A stretch of DNA of 64,000 nt from Streptomyces albicerus. Its GTDB lineage: Bacteria; Actinomycetota; Actinomycetes; Streptomycetales; Streptomycetaceae. Position numbers and translations under genes: made by a program. Shown piece by piece: positions 8,057 to 16,712 of this stretch. Where the stretch lies: positions 1-64,000 of the forward strand of contig NZ_VWMY01000063.1 of NCBI RefSeq assembly GCF_008905045.1, read 5' to 3'. Positions within the stretch are counted from its first letter, which is position 1. Every line of letters starts with the position of its first letter. The notes beneath the pieces were generated by a model that saw nothing but the letters and a program-made list of their open reading frames with translations, had not been told where the DNA came from and searched no databases.

Positions 8057-9817
8057 CTAGAACAGCAAGTTGTACTGGTTGAAGCCCGTGCCCAAGCTGG
8101 TTCGTGAGGCGAACAAGTCCGTTGAGGCCTTGCCTGTGCCCCGGTAGAGCCAGAGGGTGCCGGCCGAGTCGCGGGCCATGATGTCGGCTGTGCCGTCACC
8201 CGTTACGTCGCCGTTCGCCACGTACGACGTGAAGTTCCAACCCGTACGGGCCTTGATGCGGGTGAACCAGGGGGTCGTCTGCTTGCCCGTGCCGCGGTAG
8301 AGCCACAGGGTGCCGTCCGTGGAGCGGACCAGGAGGTCGGGCTTGCCGTCGCCGGAGAGGTCGCCGTGGCCGAAGATCCTGACGCCCTTCCAGGCGCCGT
8401 TGACGACCTTGACCTTGCCGTGGAACTGGCCGTTGCCGCGGCCCGGGTAGAGGTAGACCGAGCCGTCGGCGTCCACCGCGAGGAGGTCCGGGCGGGCGTC
8501 GCCGGTCATGTCGCCGGGGATGGCGTACGACTTGTAGCCGCCCCAGACCGTACTGATCTGCATCCAGGCCCAGTCGCCGGCGGCGTGATCCAGGTAGCTG
8601 CGGTACAGCTTGCCGTCGGTCTTGTCGCGGATGATCAGGTCCTGGTAGTAGTCCCGGTCCAGGTCCGCCTGCATGGCCCAGGTGGCGGTCTGCCAGCCGT
8701 TGCCCTGGTAGGCGCGCTGCGCGAGCGAGGTGCCCCTGCTGTCCTGCTGGAAGAGGCCGCCCGAGGGCGTGCGGGCCAGCAGGTCGGCGCGGCCGTCGTA
8801 GGACAGGTCGGCGTCGTCGATGCGCGGCTGGGCCGCCCAGGTGTACGAGCTGACCTTGGTGAAGACCGGGTACGCGCCCTTGCCCGTGCAGCCCGCGACG
8901 CCCCAGGAGACGATGCCGACGATCTTGTTGCCGACGACCAGCGGGCCGCCGGAGTCGCCGTTGCAGGGGCTGTTGGTGCCCTCGTCGGCGCCGGTGGCGG
9001 GGGTGCCCGCGCAGGTCATCGAGCCGGCGATGAAGTAGTCCTGGCCGACGACCGACCGCATCGCGCTGTCGCAGGTCGAGTCGGCGACCAGCGGCAGGCT
9101 CGCCTTCTTCAGCTTCGCCGAGAGGGTGGCGCCCTCGGCGCCGGAGGTCAGGCCCCAGCCGTAGACGGTGCCGGTGGTGCCGGGCGTGTAGAGCGCGCTG
9201 TCGTCGGACGCGGCCAGGCGCAGCCACTGCTGGTTCAGCAGCGGGCGGTCGAGGGTGAGGACCGCAATGTCGTTCTGCGCGGTGTCGTCGTTGTAGCGGG
9301 GGTGCGTCCACTGGCGCAGCACGCCCGCGGCGGTGCCGGTGGCGTAGTCGTCGAGGTCGGTGGTGCCGGCCAGGACCGCGCCGTTGCCCACCCAGTCCAG
9401 GCCCGCGACGCAGTGGGCGGCGGTGAGGACCTTGTTCGGGGCGACCAGGGTGCCGCCGCAGAAGTAGCCGTTGCCGCCGGCCGGGTCGGAGTAGCCGAGC
9501 TGGACCATCCACGGGGCAGTGGCGATGGTGGTCTCACCGCCGCCGATGATGAACGGGGACTTGCTGGGCGAGGCCTCGTCCGGGGTCTCGCCCGTCGCCT
9601 TCGCGGCGTCGACGATCCGGTCGCGCAGCTCCTTGGCGGAGGCGGCCGGCTTCACGGGCTGCGAGAGGTTCGCGTCGGGCAGACCGCCGGTGGGGTCCTC
9701 CGCCGCGGTCGCGGGCTGGGCCGCGAGAACGCCGGCGCAACTCAGCGCCAGCGCGAGAGCGGCCGCGGGGAACGCCGTGACGGGACGTCTCCATCGGCCG
9801 CGCAGGGCACGTATCAC
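8057..9817 (-). CDS. Secreted trypsin-like protease with FG-GAP/VCBS repeats
   Basis: A 586-residue exported S1 serine protease. Residues 1-39 are a signal peptide (RR near the start, hydrophobic core ALALALSCAGVLAA, ATAA cleavage). Residues about 90-330 form the chymotrypsin fold with the triad His135 (LTAAHC), Asp183 (NDIAVL) and Ser289 (CNGDSGGP). Residues about 335-586 hold five FG-GAP/VCBS-type repeats of the form GDxTGDGxxDLLARxxxGTLWLYRG, a likely beta-propeller that binds Ca or substrate. Extracellular protein breakdown is the likely role. It is divergent from htrA across a 304-base repeat-rich spacer. Confidence 0.93.
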   Translation of the reverse strand: MIRALRGRWRRPVTAFPAAALALALSCAGVLAAQPATAAEDPTGGLPDANLSQPVKPAASAKELRDRIVDAAKATGETPDEASPSKSPFIIGGGETTIATAPWMVQLGYSDPAGGNGYFCGGTLVAPNKVLTAAHCVAGLDWVGNGAVLAGTTDLDDYATGTAAGVLRQWTHPRYNDDTAQNDIAVLTLDRPLLNQQWLRLAASDDSALYTPGTTGTVYGWGLTSGAEGATLSAKLKKASLPLVADSTCDSAMRSVVGQDYFIAGSMTCAGTPATGADEGTNSPCNGDSGGPLVVGNKIVGIVSWGVAGCTGKGAYPVFTKVSSYTWAAQPRIDDADLSYDGRADLLARTPSGGLFQQDSRGTSLAQRAYQGNGWQTATWAMQADLDRDYYQDLIIRDKTDGKLYRSYLDHAAGDWAWMQISTVWGGYKSYAIPGDMTGDARPDLLAVDADGSVYLYPGRGNGQFHGKVKVVNGAWKGVRIFGHGDLSGDGKPDLLVRSTDGTLWLYRGTGKQTTPWFTRIKARTGWNFTSYVANGDVTGDGTADIMARDSAGTLWLYRGTGKASTDLFASRTSLGTGFNQYNLLF

Positions 9818-9971
9818 TCAGGGCTCCTGAGGTGGTGATGTTGGTGGTGTGTCGTGAACCCACCAAGGTTGCGCCCCTCAAACCTCGTTGCACACTGCCT
9901 TCACAGGGGTCAGACAAGTGTTCGCCCACCGCTTCCGTCACAACACCGTGCGGCAACCCCGTGTTTCACCG

Positions 9972-10039
9972 AACTCAGCGGGCCTCGGCCGCAATATTCA
10001 GCGGGCTCCGGCCACGATATTCAGCGGGCCCCGGCGGCT
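9972..10039. repeat. Three 22-23-base tandem repeats upstream of htrA-like gene
   Basis: Units at 9972-9993, 9994-10016 and 10017-10039 share the core (A)TTCAGCGGGCxxCGGCC. The period is about two helical turns. They lie in the spacer between the divergent secreted protease and the HtrA-type gene, where a regulator binding to one face of the DNA could control both. Confidence 0.7.
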
Positions 10040-10071
10040 TTATATCGGGCATACGCGGTTCTGTCGGGCTT

Positions 10072-10092
10072 CTCAGGGAGCACTCAGGGAGC
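10072..10092. promoter_or_regulatory. Direct repeat CTCAGGGAG x2, possible response-regulator site
   Basis: Two identical 9-mers CTCAGGGAG (10072-10080 and 10084-10092) at a 12-base period, 30 bases before the HtrA-type start. OmpR-family regulators commonly bind direct repeats at 10-12-base spacing, and such a regulator is encoded just downstream (11628). The assignment is inferred. Confidence 0.5.
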
Positions 10093-10121
10093 TCTCATGG
10101 ACGGGCGACAAGCTCTGAGTC

Positions 10122-11252
10122 ATGACCGAGAGCTTCCGCCGCAGCGGCGAGTACCCCCAGGGCGATCAGCAGCAGAACGCGTCTGCGCAGGGCGATGCGC
10201 AGCAGCAGTCCCAGTCCGCGTACTCGGACTCCCCCGCCGTCTCCCCCTCGACCTCCTCCGTGAACCCGGAGTGGCCGCCCCCGCCGGCGTACGAACCGGC
10301 GCAGCAGGGCGCCGCTCCCACGGCCGCCACGGCTCTCCTCACCGAGCCCGTCTCCTCCGCTCCCGCCGCCGCTCCTCGCAGGCGCGCCAAGGGTCCGCTG
10401 GCGCTGCTGGCCGCCGTCGCGATTGCCGCCGCAGCTGTGGGCGGCGGTACCGCGTACGCCTTCCAGGAGCTGACCGGCAACGACACCGTGGCGAGCAGCA
10501 GCACCAGCACGAGTGTCGTACCCACCAGCCAGAAGGGCACCGTCGCCGGGGTCGCGCAGGCGGTCAGCCCGAGCATCGTCGAGATCAGCGCCACCTCGAA
10601 CGCCGGTCGGTCCACCGGTTCCGGCGTGATCATCACGACCGGCGGCGAGATCATCACCAACAACCACGTGATCTCCGGCGCCTCCGAGATCAAGGTGCAG
10701 CTGAGCAACGGCAAGTCGTACACCGCGACGGTCGTCGGCACCGACAGCAAGAAGGATCTCGCGCTGATCAAACTGGAGGACGCGCCGTCCGGTCTGAAGG
10801 CCGCGACGCTCGGTGACTCCGACGGCGTGAAGGTCGGCGACGAGGTCGTGGCGATCGGCTCCCCCGAGGGCCTGACCGGCACCGTCACCAGCGGTATCGT
10901 CTCCGCGCTCGACCGGGACGTCACCGTCTCCACGGACGAGAGCCAGGGTCAGGGCCAGGGTGGCCAGGGCCAGTGGCCGTTCGAGTTCGGCGGACAGGAG
11001 TTCAACGGCGACACGGGTTCGTCCACGACGACGTACAAGGCGCTCCAGACCGACGCCTCCCTCAACCCGGGCAACTCCGGCGGTGCGCTGATCGACATGA
11101 ACGGCAACATCATCGGCATCAACTCCGCGATGTACTCGGCCGCGGACGCCACGTCGTCGACCGCCGGCAGCGTCGGACTCGGCTTCTCCATCCCGATCAA
11201 CACCGTGAAGTCCGACCTGGCCTCCCTGCGGGCCGGCGGTTCCGACAGCTGA
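10122..11252 (+). CDS. Membrane-anchored HtrA/DegP-type serine protease without PDZ
   Basis: A 376-residue S1C protease. Residues 1-90 are a Gln/Ser/Pro-rich cytoplasmic tail, one membrane segment spans about 91-113 (GPLALLAAVAIAAAAVGGGTAYA), and the protease domain faces outward. The triad is His182 (TNNHVI), Asp212 (KKDLALIKL) and Ser319 (NPGNSGGAL). A Gly/Gln-rich insertion (about 274-300) precedes the Ser region. The protein ends at FSIPINTVKSDLASLRAGG, so the PDZ domain usual in DegP is absent. It would degrade or refold damaged exported proteins. The adjacent two-component genes and upstream repeats suggest envelope-stress control. Confidence 0.93.
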   Translation: MTESFRRSGEYPQGDQQQNASAQGDAQQQSQSAYSDSPAVSPSTSSVNPEWPPPPAYEPAQQGAAPTAATALLTEPVSSAPAAAPRRRAKGPLALLAAVAIAAAAVGGGTAYAFQELTGNDTVASSSTSTSVVPTSQKGTVAGVAQAVSPSIVEISATSNAGRSTGSGVIITTGGEIITNNHVISGASEIKVQLSNGKSYTATVVGTDSKKDLALIKLEDAPSGLKAATLGDSDGVKVGDEVVAIGSPEGLTGTVTSGIVSALDRDVTVSTDESQGQGQGGQGQWPFEFGGQEFNGDTGSSTTTYKALQTDASLNPGNSGGALIDMNGNIIGINSAMYSAADATSSTAGSVGLGFSIPINTVKSDLASLRAGGSDS

Positions 11253-11332
11253 CCCTGAGCCGGACCTTGACCGGACCCTGAACCCGCCCCGAGCTGACCT
11301 GCACCTGACCTGAGCTGACCCCTGGAGTCGAC

Positions 11333-11515
11333 ATGATGATCAAGAACGTCTCCCACACCGTCGCGGGCGCCGACCCGGCCGGGTTCGCCCTGGCCGTCGA
11401 GGTGGCGTACGCACTCCACGCGCCGGCGCCGCGCGCGCCCGAGGTGGCCGCCGCCGCGGCCCCGCGCAGCGCCCGACGGGGTGCCGCCCGCTCCCGTCGT
11501 ACCGTACGAGGCTGA
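11333..11515 (+). CDS. Possible 60-residue small protein
   Basis: A short ORF starting MMIKNVSHTVAGADPAG with CCTGGAG upstream and an Ala/Arg-rich C-terminal half. It lies in the 375-base gap between the HtrA-type gene and the response regulator, on the same strand. No family is recognised, and the Ala/Arg-rich tail is what random high-GC reading gives, so it may not be a gene. Confidence 0.3.
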   Translation: MMIKNVSHTVAGADPAGFALAVEVAYALHAPAPRAPEVAAAAAPRSARRGAARSRRTVRG

Positions 11516-11627
11516 TCCCGGCCTCAGCGGCTTTACGAGCCCATCAGGCTTTACGAGACAGTCCTGAAACGTGCGAGGCTGAAAGCGCCCCGACCACGTC
11601 CCACCGCACCCCGAGGAACCGACCGCG

Positions 11628-12359
11628 ATGAGCTCCGCCGAAGGCGACCGTGAACCCCAGCGCATCCTGATCGTCGACGACGAGCCGGCCGTGCGCGAAG
11701 CACTCCAGCGCAGCCTCGCCTTCGAGGGTTACGACACCGAGGTGGCCGTCGACGGCGCGGACGCCCTGGAGAAGGCCACCGCGTACCGGCCCGACCTCGT
11801 CGTCCTCGACATCCAGATGCCGCGGATGGACGGCCTGACCGCCGCGCGCCGCTTGCGCGGCGCGGGCACGACGACGCCGATTCTCATGCTGACGGCTCGC
11901 GACACGGTCGGCGACCGTGTCACCGGCCTCGACGCCGGCGCCGACGACTACCTGGTCAAGCCCTTCGAGCTCGACGAGCTGTTCGCCCGCGTACGGGCCC
12001 TGCTGCGGCGCAGCTCGTACGCCGCCGCGTCGGTCGGGGTCCCGGCGGACGACGCGCTCACCTTCGGCGACCTGCGCATGGATCTCGCGACGCGCGAGGT
12101 GACGCGGGGCGGTCGCTCCGTCGAGCTGACCCGCACCGAGTTCACCCTGCTGGAGATGTTCCTCGCCCATCCCCGCCAGGTCCTCACCAGGGAGCAGATC
12201 CTGAAGGCGGTGTGGGGTTTCGACTTCGAGCCGTCCTCCAACTCCCTTGATGTGTATGTGATGTACCTGCGCCGGAAGACCGAGGCAGGCGGCGAGCCGC
12301 GCCTCGTCCACACGGTGCGGGGTGTGGGGTATGTGCTGCGGTCGGGTGGGGCGGAGTGA
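11628..12359 (+). CDS. OmpR-family response regulator
   Basis: A 243-residue two-component regulator. The receiver (about 10-125) has the acidic pair (VDDEP), phosphoacceptor Asp61 (LVVLDIQMPRMDG), Thr/Ser (LMLTARD) and Lys (DYLVKPFE). The winged helix (about 145-240) carries LTRTEFTLLEMFLAHPRQVL and SNSLDVYVMYLRRKTE. The histidine kinase gene overlaps its stop by 4 nt. Position next to the HtrA-type protease suggests that this pair responds to exported-protein stress, as CssRS or CutRS systems do; the signal here is inferred. Confidence 0.93.
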   Translation: MSSAEGDREPQRILIVDDEPAVREALQRSLAFEGYDTEVAVDGADALEKATAYRPDLVVLDIQMPRMDGLTAARRLRGAGTTTPILMLTARDTVGDRVTGLDAGADDYLVKPFELDELFARVRALLRRSSYAAASVGVPADDALTFGDLRMDLATREVTRGGRSVELTRTEFTLLEMFLAHPRQVLTREQILKAVWGFDFEPSSNSLDVYVMYLRRKTEAGGEPRLVHTVRGVGYVLRSGGAE

Positions 12360-13828
12360 GGAAGGTAGTACGCCGGTTCCGGGCATTGCCGATTCGCTCG
12401 CGCTTGGCGTTGCTGGTTGCGGCGGCGGTGGCGTTCGGGGTGGCAGCGGTTTCGGTCACCTGTTGGTTCATCGTGCAGGGGAAGCTGTACGAGCAGGTGG
12501 ACACACAGCTCGGCTCCGCCAGCTTCAGGCTGAAGGAAGAAGACATCACGGCACTGCTGGCCGCCTGTCCGAAGGCTGTGCCCGAGTCGCCCGACGGCTT
12601 GCAGCCCAGGAACTACTACCTGCAGGTGGTGCAGTCGGATGGCACCGCGTGTGTCTCCGCCAATTCCGCGGGGGTCATGAAGACCACGGCCGAGGACAAG
12701 CAAGTGGCAACGGACCCCGCCCTGGACGACCCCACCTTCCACAACACCACCGACACGGACGGCAACAACGTACGGGTGCGGACCCTCCCCCTCATGGTGG
12801 GCTTCGGCCCCGCAGTTCAGCCCTACCCCGACGTCGCGCTGATGGTCGGCGTCTCGCTCAAGGACACCGAGAAGACCCTCAACGACCTCGCCCTGATCCT
12901 GCTCCTCGTCTCCGGGATCGGAGTCCTGGGCGCCGGAGCCGCAGGCCTCGCCGTGGCCCGCGCCGGACTCCGGCCCGTCGACAAGCTCACCGCCGCCGTA
13001 GAACACGTAGCCCGAACCGAAGACCTCACCATCCGCATCCCCGTCGAGGAAGACAGTGAGGACGAGGTCGCCCGGCTCTCCCGTTCCTTCAACTCGATGA
13101 CCGCCTCGCTGGCGAACTCCCGGGAGCTGCAGCAGCAGCTCATCGCCGACGCCGGTCACGAACTTCGCACGCCACTCACCTCCCTCCGTACGAACATCGA
13201 GCTCCTCACCCGCAGTGAGGAGACGGGCCGGCCCATCCCGGAGGCGGACCGCAAGGCGCTGCTCGCCTCCGTCAAGGCGCAGATGACCGAACTGGCCGCG
13301 CTGATCGGTGACTTGCAGACTCTGTCGCGTTCGGACGCGGGGACGCCGGCGGACCGCGTGCAGGTGGTCGCGCTGCAGGACACCGTGGAGGCGGCCCTGC
13401 GAAGGGCACGCCTGCGCGGCCCGGAGCTGACGATCACGGCGAACGTGGACCCCTGGTTCGTCCGGGCGGAGCCCACCGCCCTGGAGCGGGCCATCGTGAA
13501 CATCCTCGACAACGCGGTGAAGTTCAGCCCCGAGGGCGGCACGATCGACGTCGCCCTCAAGGACGGCGAACTGACCGTACGGGACCACGGCCCCGGCATC
13601 CCCGCCGACGAACTCCCCCACGTCTTCGACCGCTTCTGGCGCTCACCGAACGCCCGGGCGCTCCCGGGCTCGGGCCTCGGCCTGTCCATCGTGGCGCGCA
13701 CCGTCCAACAGGCGGGCGGCGACGTGGCGTTGAGCCCGGCCGAGGGCGGCGGCACGGTCGCGACGATCCGGTTGCCCGGCGCTCCCACACCACCGCCCGC
13801 GCTGGACATGGTGGACGCTACGGGCTAA
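12356..13828 (+). CDS. Sensor histidine kinase
   Basis: A 490-residue membrane kinase with a GTG start that overlaps the regulator stop (GTGA). TM1 is at about 16-40, an extracellular sensor loop at 41-175 (with Cys71 and Cys99, a possible disulfide pair), TM2 at about 176-202 and HAMP at about 203-255. The H-box is DAGHELRTPL with His268. The ATPase domain has an N-box (NILDNAVKFS) and G-boxes (DHGPGIP, GSGLGLSIV). The stop overlaps, head-on, the stop of the convergent gene at 13825 (CTAA). It partners the regulator at 11628. Confidence 0.93.
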   Translation: MRKVVRRFRALPIRSRLALLVAAAVAFGVAAVSVTCWFIVQGKLYEQVDTQLGSASFRLKEEDITALLAACPKAVPESPDGLQPRNYYLQVVQSDGTACVSANSAGVMKTTAEDKQVATDPALDDPTFHNTTDTDGNNVRVRTLPLMVGFGPAVQPYPDVALMVGVSLKDTEKTLNDLALILLLVSGIGVLGAGAAGLAVARAGLRPVDKLTAAVEHVARTEDLTIRIPVEEDSEDEVARLSRSFNSMTASLANSRELQQQLIADAGHELRTPLTSLRTNIELLTRSEETGRPIPEADRKALLASVKAQMTELAALIGDLQTLSRSDAGTPADRVQVVALQDTVEAALRRARLRGPELTITANVDPWFVRAEPTALERAIVNILDNAVKFSPEGGTIDVALKDGELTVRDHGPGIPADELPHVFDRFWRSPNARALPGSGLGLSIVARTVQQAGGDVALSPAEGGGTVATIRLPGAPTPPPALDMVDATG

Positions 13829-14916
13829 CGGCCCTGCGGCGTCTGCTTGATGCCGTCGACGATGGCCCGGTCCATGACGGCGCTGGTGAAGGCCACGGTG
13901 CCGGGCTTCATGAGGGCCTCGACGCCGGTGTTCTTCTTCACCTGAACGACGCGCTCGCCCAGGAAGACATGGGTCTTCTTGTCGAAGATCCACTCCTCGC
14001 GCTGGCCGCTGGTCTCGTCGAGGCGGGCGACGGCGACCCCGTGCCGGCCCGCCGCGTCCACGGCGTCGTTCACGACCACGACGCCCGGGATCTTCGCGGC
14101 GGTCTTGAACAGGGCCGAGTACAGCTCCGCCGGCGGGTAGCTCTCACCGAGCAGGTCGCCGATGGTGGTGAACGCCTGCTGGTCGGGGGAGTTGCCCTGG
14201 CCCTTGGTCTCCTTGTAGATCCTGGCCAGGAGCTTGTCGGGGTCGGTGGTCAGCTTGGCCAGGTAATCGTACGAGGGGGCCAGGCCGGCCTCGATGGGGT
14301 TGCCCTGCTCGTCGGGGAGGCTGAGGGTCTCGCCCTCCGGGCCGTCGTTGACCGCGGGATCGATGAGCCAGCCCTTGGTGCCGTCCGGGGACTCCCAGAT
14401 CTGACGGCGGTGCAGCTCGTGGCTGGCCAGGGTGGTCTTGTCGTCGACGGTCTTCAGGAAGGTGTCAGCGACCATGGACTCGATGTAAATGTACTGGCCG
14501 GGCTTGACGGTCGGGTGGTCGCCTTCGGCCGCCGCCAGTGAGATCTGGTCGAGCAGCTGGGGCACGCCCTTGGTGGTCGCGGCACCGATGTCCGTGGTCA
14601 GCGCCGGTCCGGTGGCGACTCCGCCGCCGTCCCGGACGCCTCCGCCGTCGTTCATCACAACGCCGCCGACGACGGCCGCGGTGAGGGCGACGGCCATCGC
14701 GGGCAGGGCGATGGCGGGGCGCGGCAGCAGCCGCGAGCGGCGTACCTTCGCCGGGGCCGAAGTGGGCTCTGCCTGCTGAAGCTGCTGGATCTGGGCCATC
14801 ATGCGCTCCTTGTGGAACTGGTGACGGCCCGACGGCAGGTCACGCGCCGTCTGGGAAAGGAGCTGTGCGTCCTGCTCCCACTCGGCAGGGTTCTGCCGGG
14901 ACGTGTTCGCGTTCAT
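13825..14916 (-). CDS. CU044_5270-type membrane protein, sigma-factor partner
   Basis: A 363-residue protein with a cytoplasmic N terminus (about 1-65, Gln-rich ERMMAQIQQLQQAEP), one membrane segment (about 68-92, AIALPAMAVALTAAVVGGVVM) and a large exported domain (GQYIYIESMVADTFL, TKGWLIDPAVN, PPAELYSALFKTAAKIPGVV). This layout matches the actinobacterial CU044_5270 family, regularly encoded after ECF sigma factors. It overlaps the sigma gene by 4 nt, so it probably acts as a membrane-bound modulator or anti-sigma-like sensor. No zinc-finger anti-sigma motif is visible. The function is inferred from pairing. Confidence 0.85.
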   Translation of the reverse strand: MNANTSRQNPAEWEQDAQLLSQTARDLPSGRHQFHKERMMAQIQQLQQAEPTSAPAKVRRSRLLPRPAIALPAMAVALTAAVVGGVVMNDGGGVRDGGGVATGPALTTDIGAATTKGVPQLLDQISLAAAEGDHPTVKPGQYIYIESMVADTFLKTVDDKTTLASHELHRRQIWESPDGTKGWLIDPAVNDGPEGETLSLPDEQGNPIEAGLAPSYDYLAKLTTDPDKLLARIYKETKGQGNSPDQQAFTTIGDLLGESYPPAELYSALFKTAAKIPGVVVVNDAVDAAGRHGVAVARLDETSGQREEWIFDKKTHVFLGERVVQVKKNTGVEALMKPGTVAFTSAVMDRAIVDGIKQTPQGR

Positions 14917-15593
14917 CGGTTTCCTTCCTGTGCGGGCCGGATCGCGTTTGCGTGATCGCCTCTTATCTGTCGAGCGGGGTGGGGGCCTTCCCGTTTTCGA
15001 CGGCTTTCTTTGAGGGCCGCACGGACATCGACCGACTCGGCTGCGGGGCGGGCGAGTTGGGTTTCCGCTGCCTCGGCGAGCGCGCGCAGCTTCTTACGGG
15101 CCCGGGAGAGCCGGGAGGCAACCGTGCCGACGGGAATCCCGAGCGCCTCCGCCGCGGCCTCGTAGTCCAGGCCCTCCCCCAGGCAGAGCGCGATGACCTC
15201 GCGCTCGGGTCTGCGCAGGGCCGCGAGCGCGGTGAGGGCGGTGGCGAGGCGCCGCCGGTCGTCGACGCGGTCGGCGACCTCCTCCGCGTGGTCGGGCACG
15301 GAGATCTCGGCCGCGGCGGCGGCGCTCGCGGCCCGGCGGTAGCGGCGGTTGCTGCGGAACTGGTTGCGCGCGGTGTTGGTGGCGATGCCCAGCAGCCAGG
15401 GCCGCAGGGAGCCGCCCTCCGGGTCGACCTTGTCCCGCAGCCGCCACGCCTCCATGAAGGTCGCGGCCATCACGTCCTCGGCCGTCGACCAGTCCGCGGT
15501 CAGCCGGAACGCATGGTTGTAGACCGCGCGGGCGTAACTGTCGAAGAGCTCGGCGAACGCGCTCGAATCCCCGGCCCGCACCCGGGTTCGCAT
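14913..15593 (-). CDS. ECF-type RNA polymerase sigma factor
   Basis: A 226-residue sigma factor. Region 2 is seen in FAELFDSYARAVYNHAFRLTADWSTAEDVMAATFMEAWR; region 4 in RPEREVIALCLGEGLDYEAAAEALGIPVGTVASRLSRARKKL. The start at 15593 (MRTRVRAGDSS) is preferred because GAGGTG lies 9 bases upstream. An in-frame GTG four codons earlier is possible but has no spaced ribosome site. The C-terminal Arg/Lys-rich tail (about 190-226) is unstructured. It overlaps the CU044_5270-type gene (ATGA), indicating a two-gene signalling operon. Confidence 0.9.
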   Translation of the reverse strand: MRTRVRAGDSSAFAELFDSYARAVYNHAFRLTADWSTAEDVMAATFMEAWRLRDKVDPEGGSLRPWLLGIATNTARNQFRSNRRYRRAASAAAAAEISVPDHAEEVADRVDDRRRLATALTALAALRRPEREVIALCLGEGLDYEAAAEALGIPVGTVASRLSRARKKLRALAEAAETQLARPAAESVDVRAALKESRRKREGPHPARQIRGDHANAIRPAQEGNR

Positions 15594-15869
15594 ATGAGTG
15601 GTCACCTCTATGAGCTGTACGGCACCGGGGGCCGCCTTCCCGTGAGGTGCGTCACATGTCTTCGCCCTCCTCCTCGCTACCCGCGCGGTCGCGGCCACGC
15701 TCGCGCCGAAGACGCCCGCCGCGAAGGCCGGAGGAGTCCGGAGGAGTAACGACACCACAGGCACCCAGGAAGCCCACAGCTTTCCTCTGGATGCCCCACA
15801 GAAAGTGCGCCTACTCTCACTTTCAATCAACGGGCGACACAGACACAGACAGGGCACAGGCGAGCAGCC

Positions 15870-16712
15870 ATGAGCGAAGAACTGCACGACCACGACAAGG
15901 GTCTCTCCTTCGACCTGCCCACCCTTCACCGCCGCAAGATGATCCGGCTGCTGGCCGGTGCGAGCCTGGTGCCGCTGGTGGGATGCAGCAGTGACGACTC
16001 GGGCGGCGCGGCCTCCTCGGCCTCTTCCTCGTCCGGTTCCGCCTCCTCGTCCTCCGCCGCATCCTCGGGGACCTCCGGCGCCGACTGCGAGACGATTCCC
16101 GGCGAGACGGCAGGCCCGTTCCCCGGCGACGGCTCGAACGGGGTGAACGTCCTCAAGGAGAGCGGTGTCGTCCGCAAGGACATAACCTCCAGCTTCGGCT
16201 CCGCGAGCGGCAAGGCGGAAGGCATCCCGCTGACCGTCACCCTCACCGTCGTGGACGCCGCCTCGGGCTGCGATACGCCCAAGGAGGGCGCGGCGGTCTA
16301 CGTCTGGCACTGCGACCGGGACGGCAACTACTCGCTCTACTCCGAGGGCGTCACCGAGGAGAACTACCTGCGGGGCGTCCAGGAGACCGACGCCAAGGGC
16401 CAGGTCACGTTCACGAGCATCTTCCCTGCCTGCTACACGGGCCGCTGGCCGCACATCCACTTCGAGGTCTACGGCAGCCTGGAGGACGCCACCAACGCCA
16501 CGTCCATCACGGCCACTTCGCAGCTCGCCCTCCCGAAGGACGTCTGCGACACCGTGTACGCGACGGACGGCTACGAGGGCAGCATCCAGACCATGAGCCA
16601 GCTCTCCCTGGAGACCGACGGCATCTTCAGCGACGGTTACGACCAGCAGCTGGCGACGATGGAAGGCAGCGTCGAGAAGGGGTACACGGCCACCCTCACG
16701 GTGCCGGTGTAG
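15870..16712 (+). CDS. Exported intradiol dioxygenase-like lipoprotein
   Basis: A 280-residue protein with an RRKMIRLLAG twin-Arg start at about 22-31 and a lipobox LVPLVGC (Cys39), then a Ser/Ala-rich linker (about 42-73). The remaining domain resembles intradiol ring-cleavage dioxygenases: ETIPGETAGPFPGDGS at its start, VYVWHCDRDGNYSLYS, and GRWPHIHFEVYG with the His pair that, with Tyr residues, binds Fe(III) in the family. Cytoplasmic relatives cleave catechols. Here the enzyme would sit outside the membrane, perhaps acting on plant aromatics. Activity is inferred. Confidence 0.88.
   Translation: MSEELHDHDKGLSFDLPTLHRRKMIRLLAGASLVPLVGCSSDDSGGAASSASSSSGSASSSSAASSGTSGADCETIPGETAGPFPGDGSNGVNVLKESGVVRKDITSSFGSASGKAEGIPLTVTLTVVDAASGCDTPKEGAAVYVWHCDRDGNYSLYSEGVTEENYLRGVQETDAKGQVTFTSIFPACYTGRWPHIHFEVYGSLEDATNATSITATSQLALPKDVCDTVYATDGYEGSIQTMSQLSLETDGIFSDGYDQQLATMEGSVEKGYTATLTVPV

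Noticed and set aside
9972..10039. Short regular repeats considered as a CRISPR array
   Set aside because: Units are directly joined with no spacers, only three units are present and no cas genes are near. The same holds for 53040-53085.
13825..14916. Classical zinc-finger anti-sigma role for the CU044_5270-type protein
   Set aside because: No HxxxCxxC motif in the cytoplasmic part; only the operon pairing supports a regulatory role.
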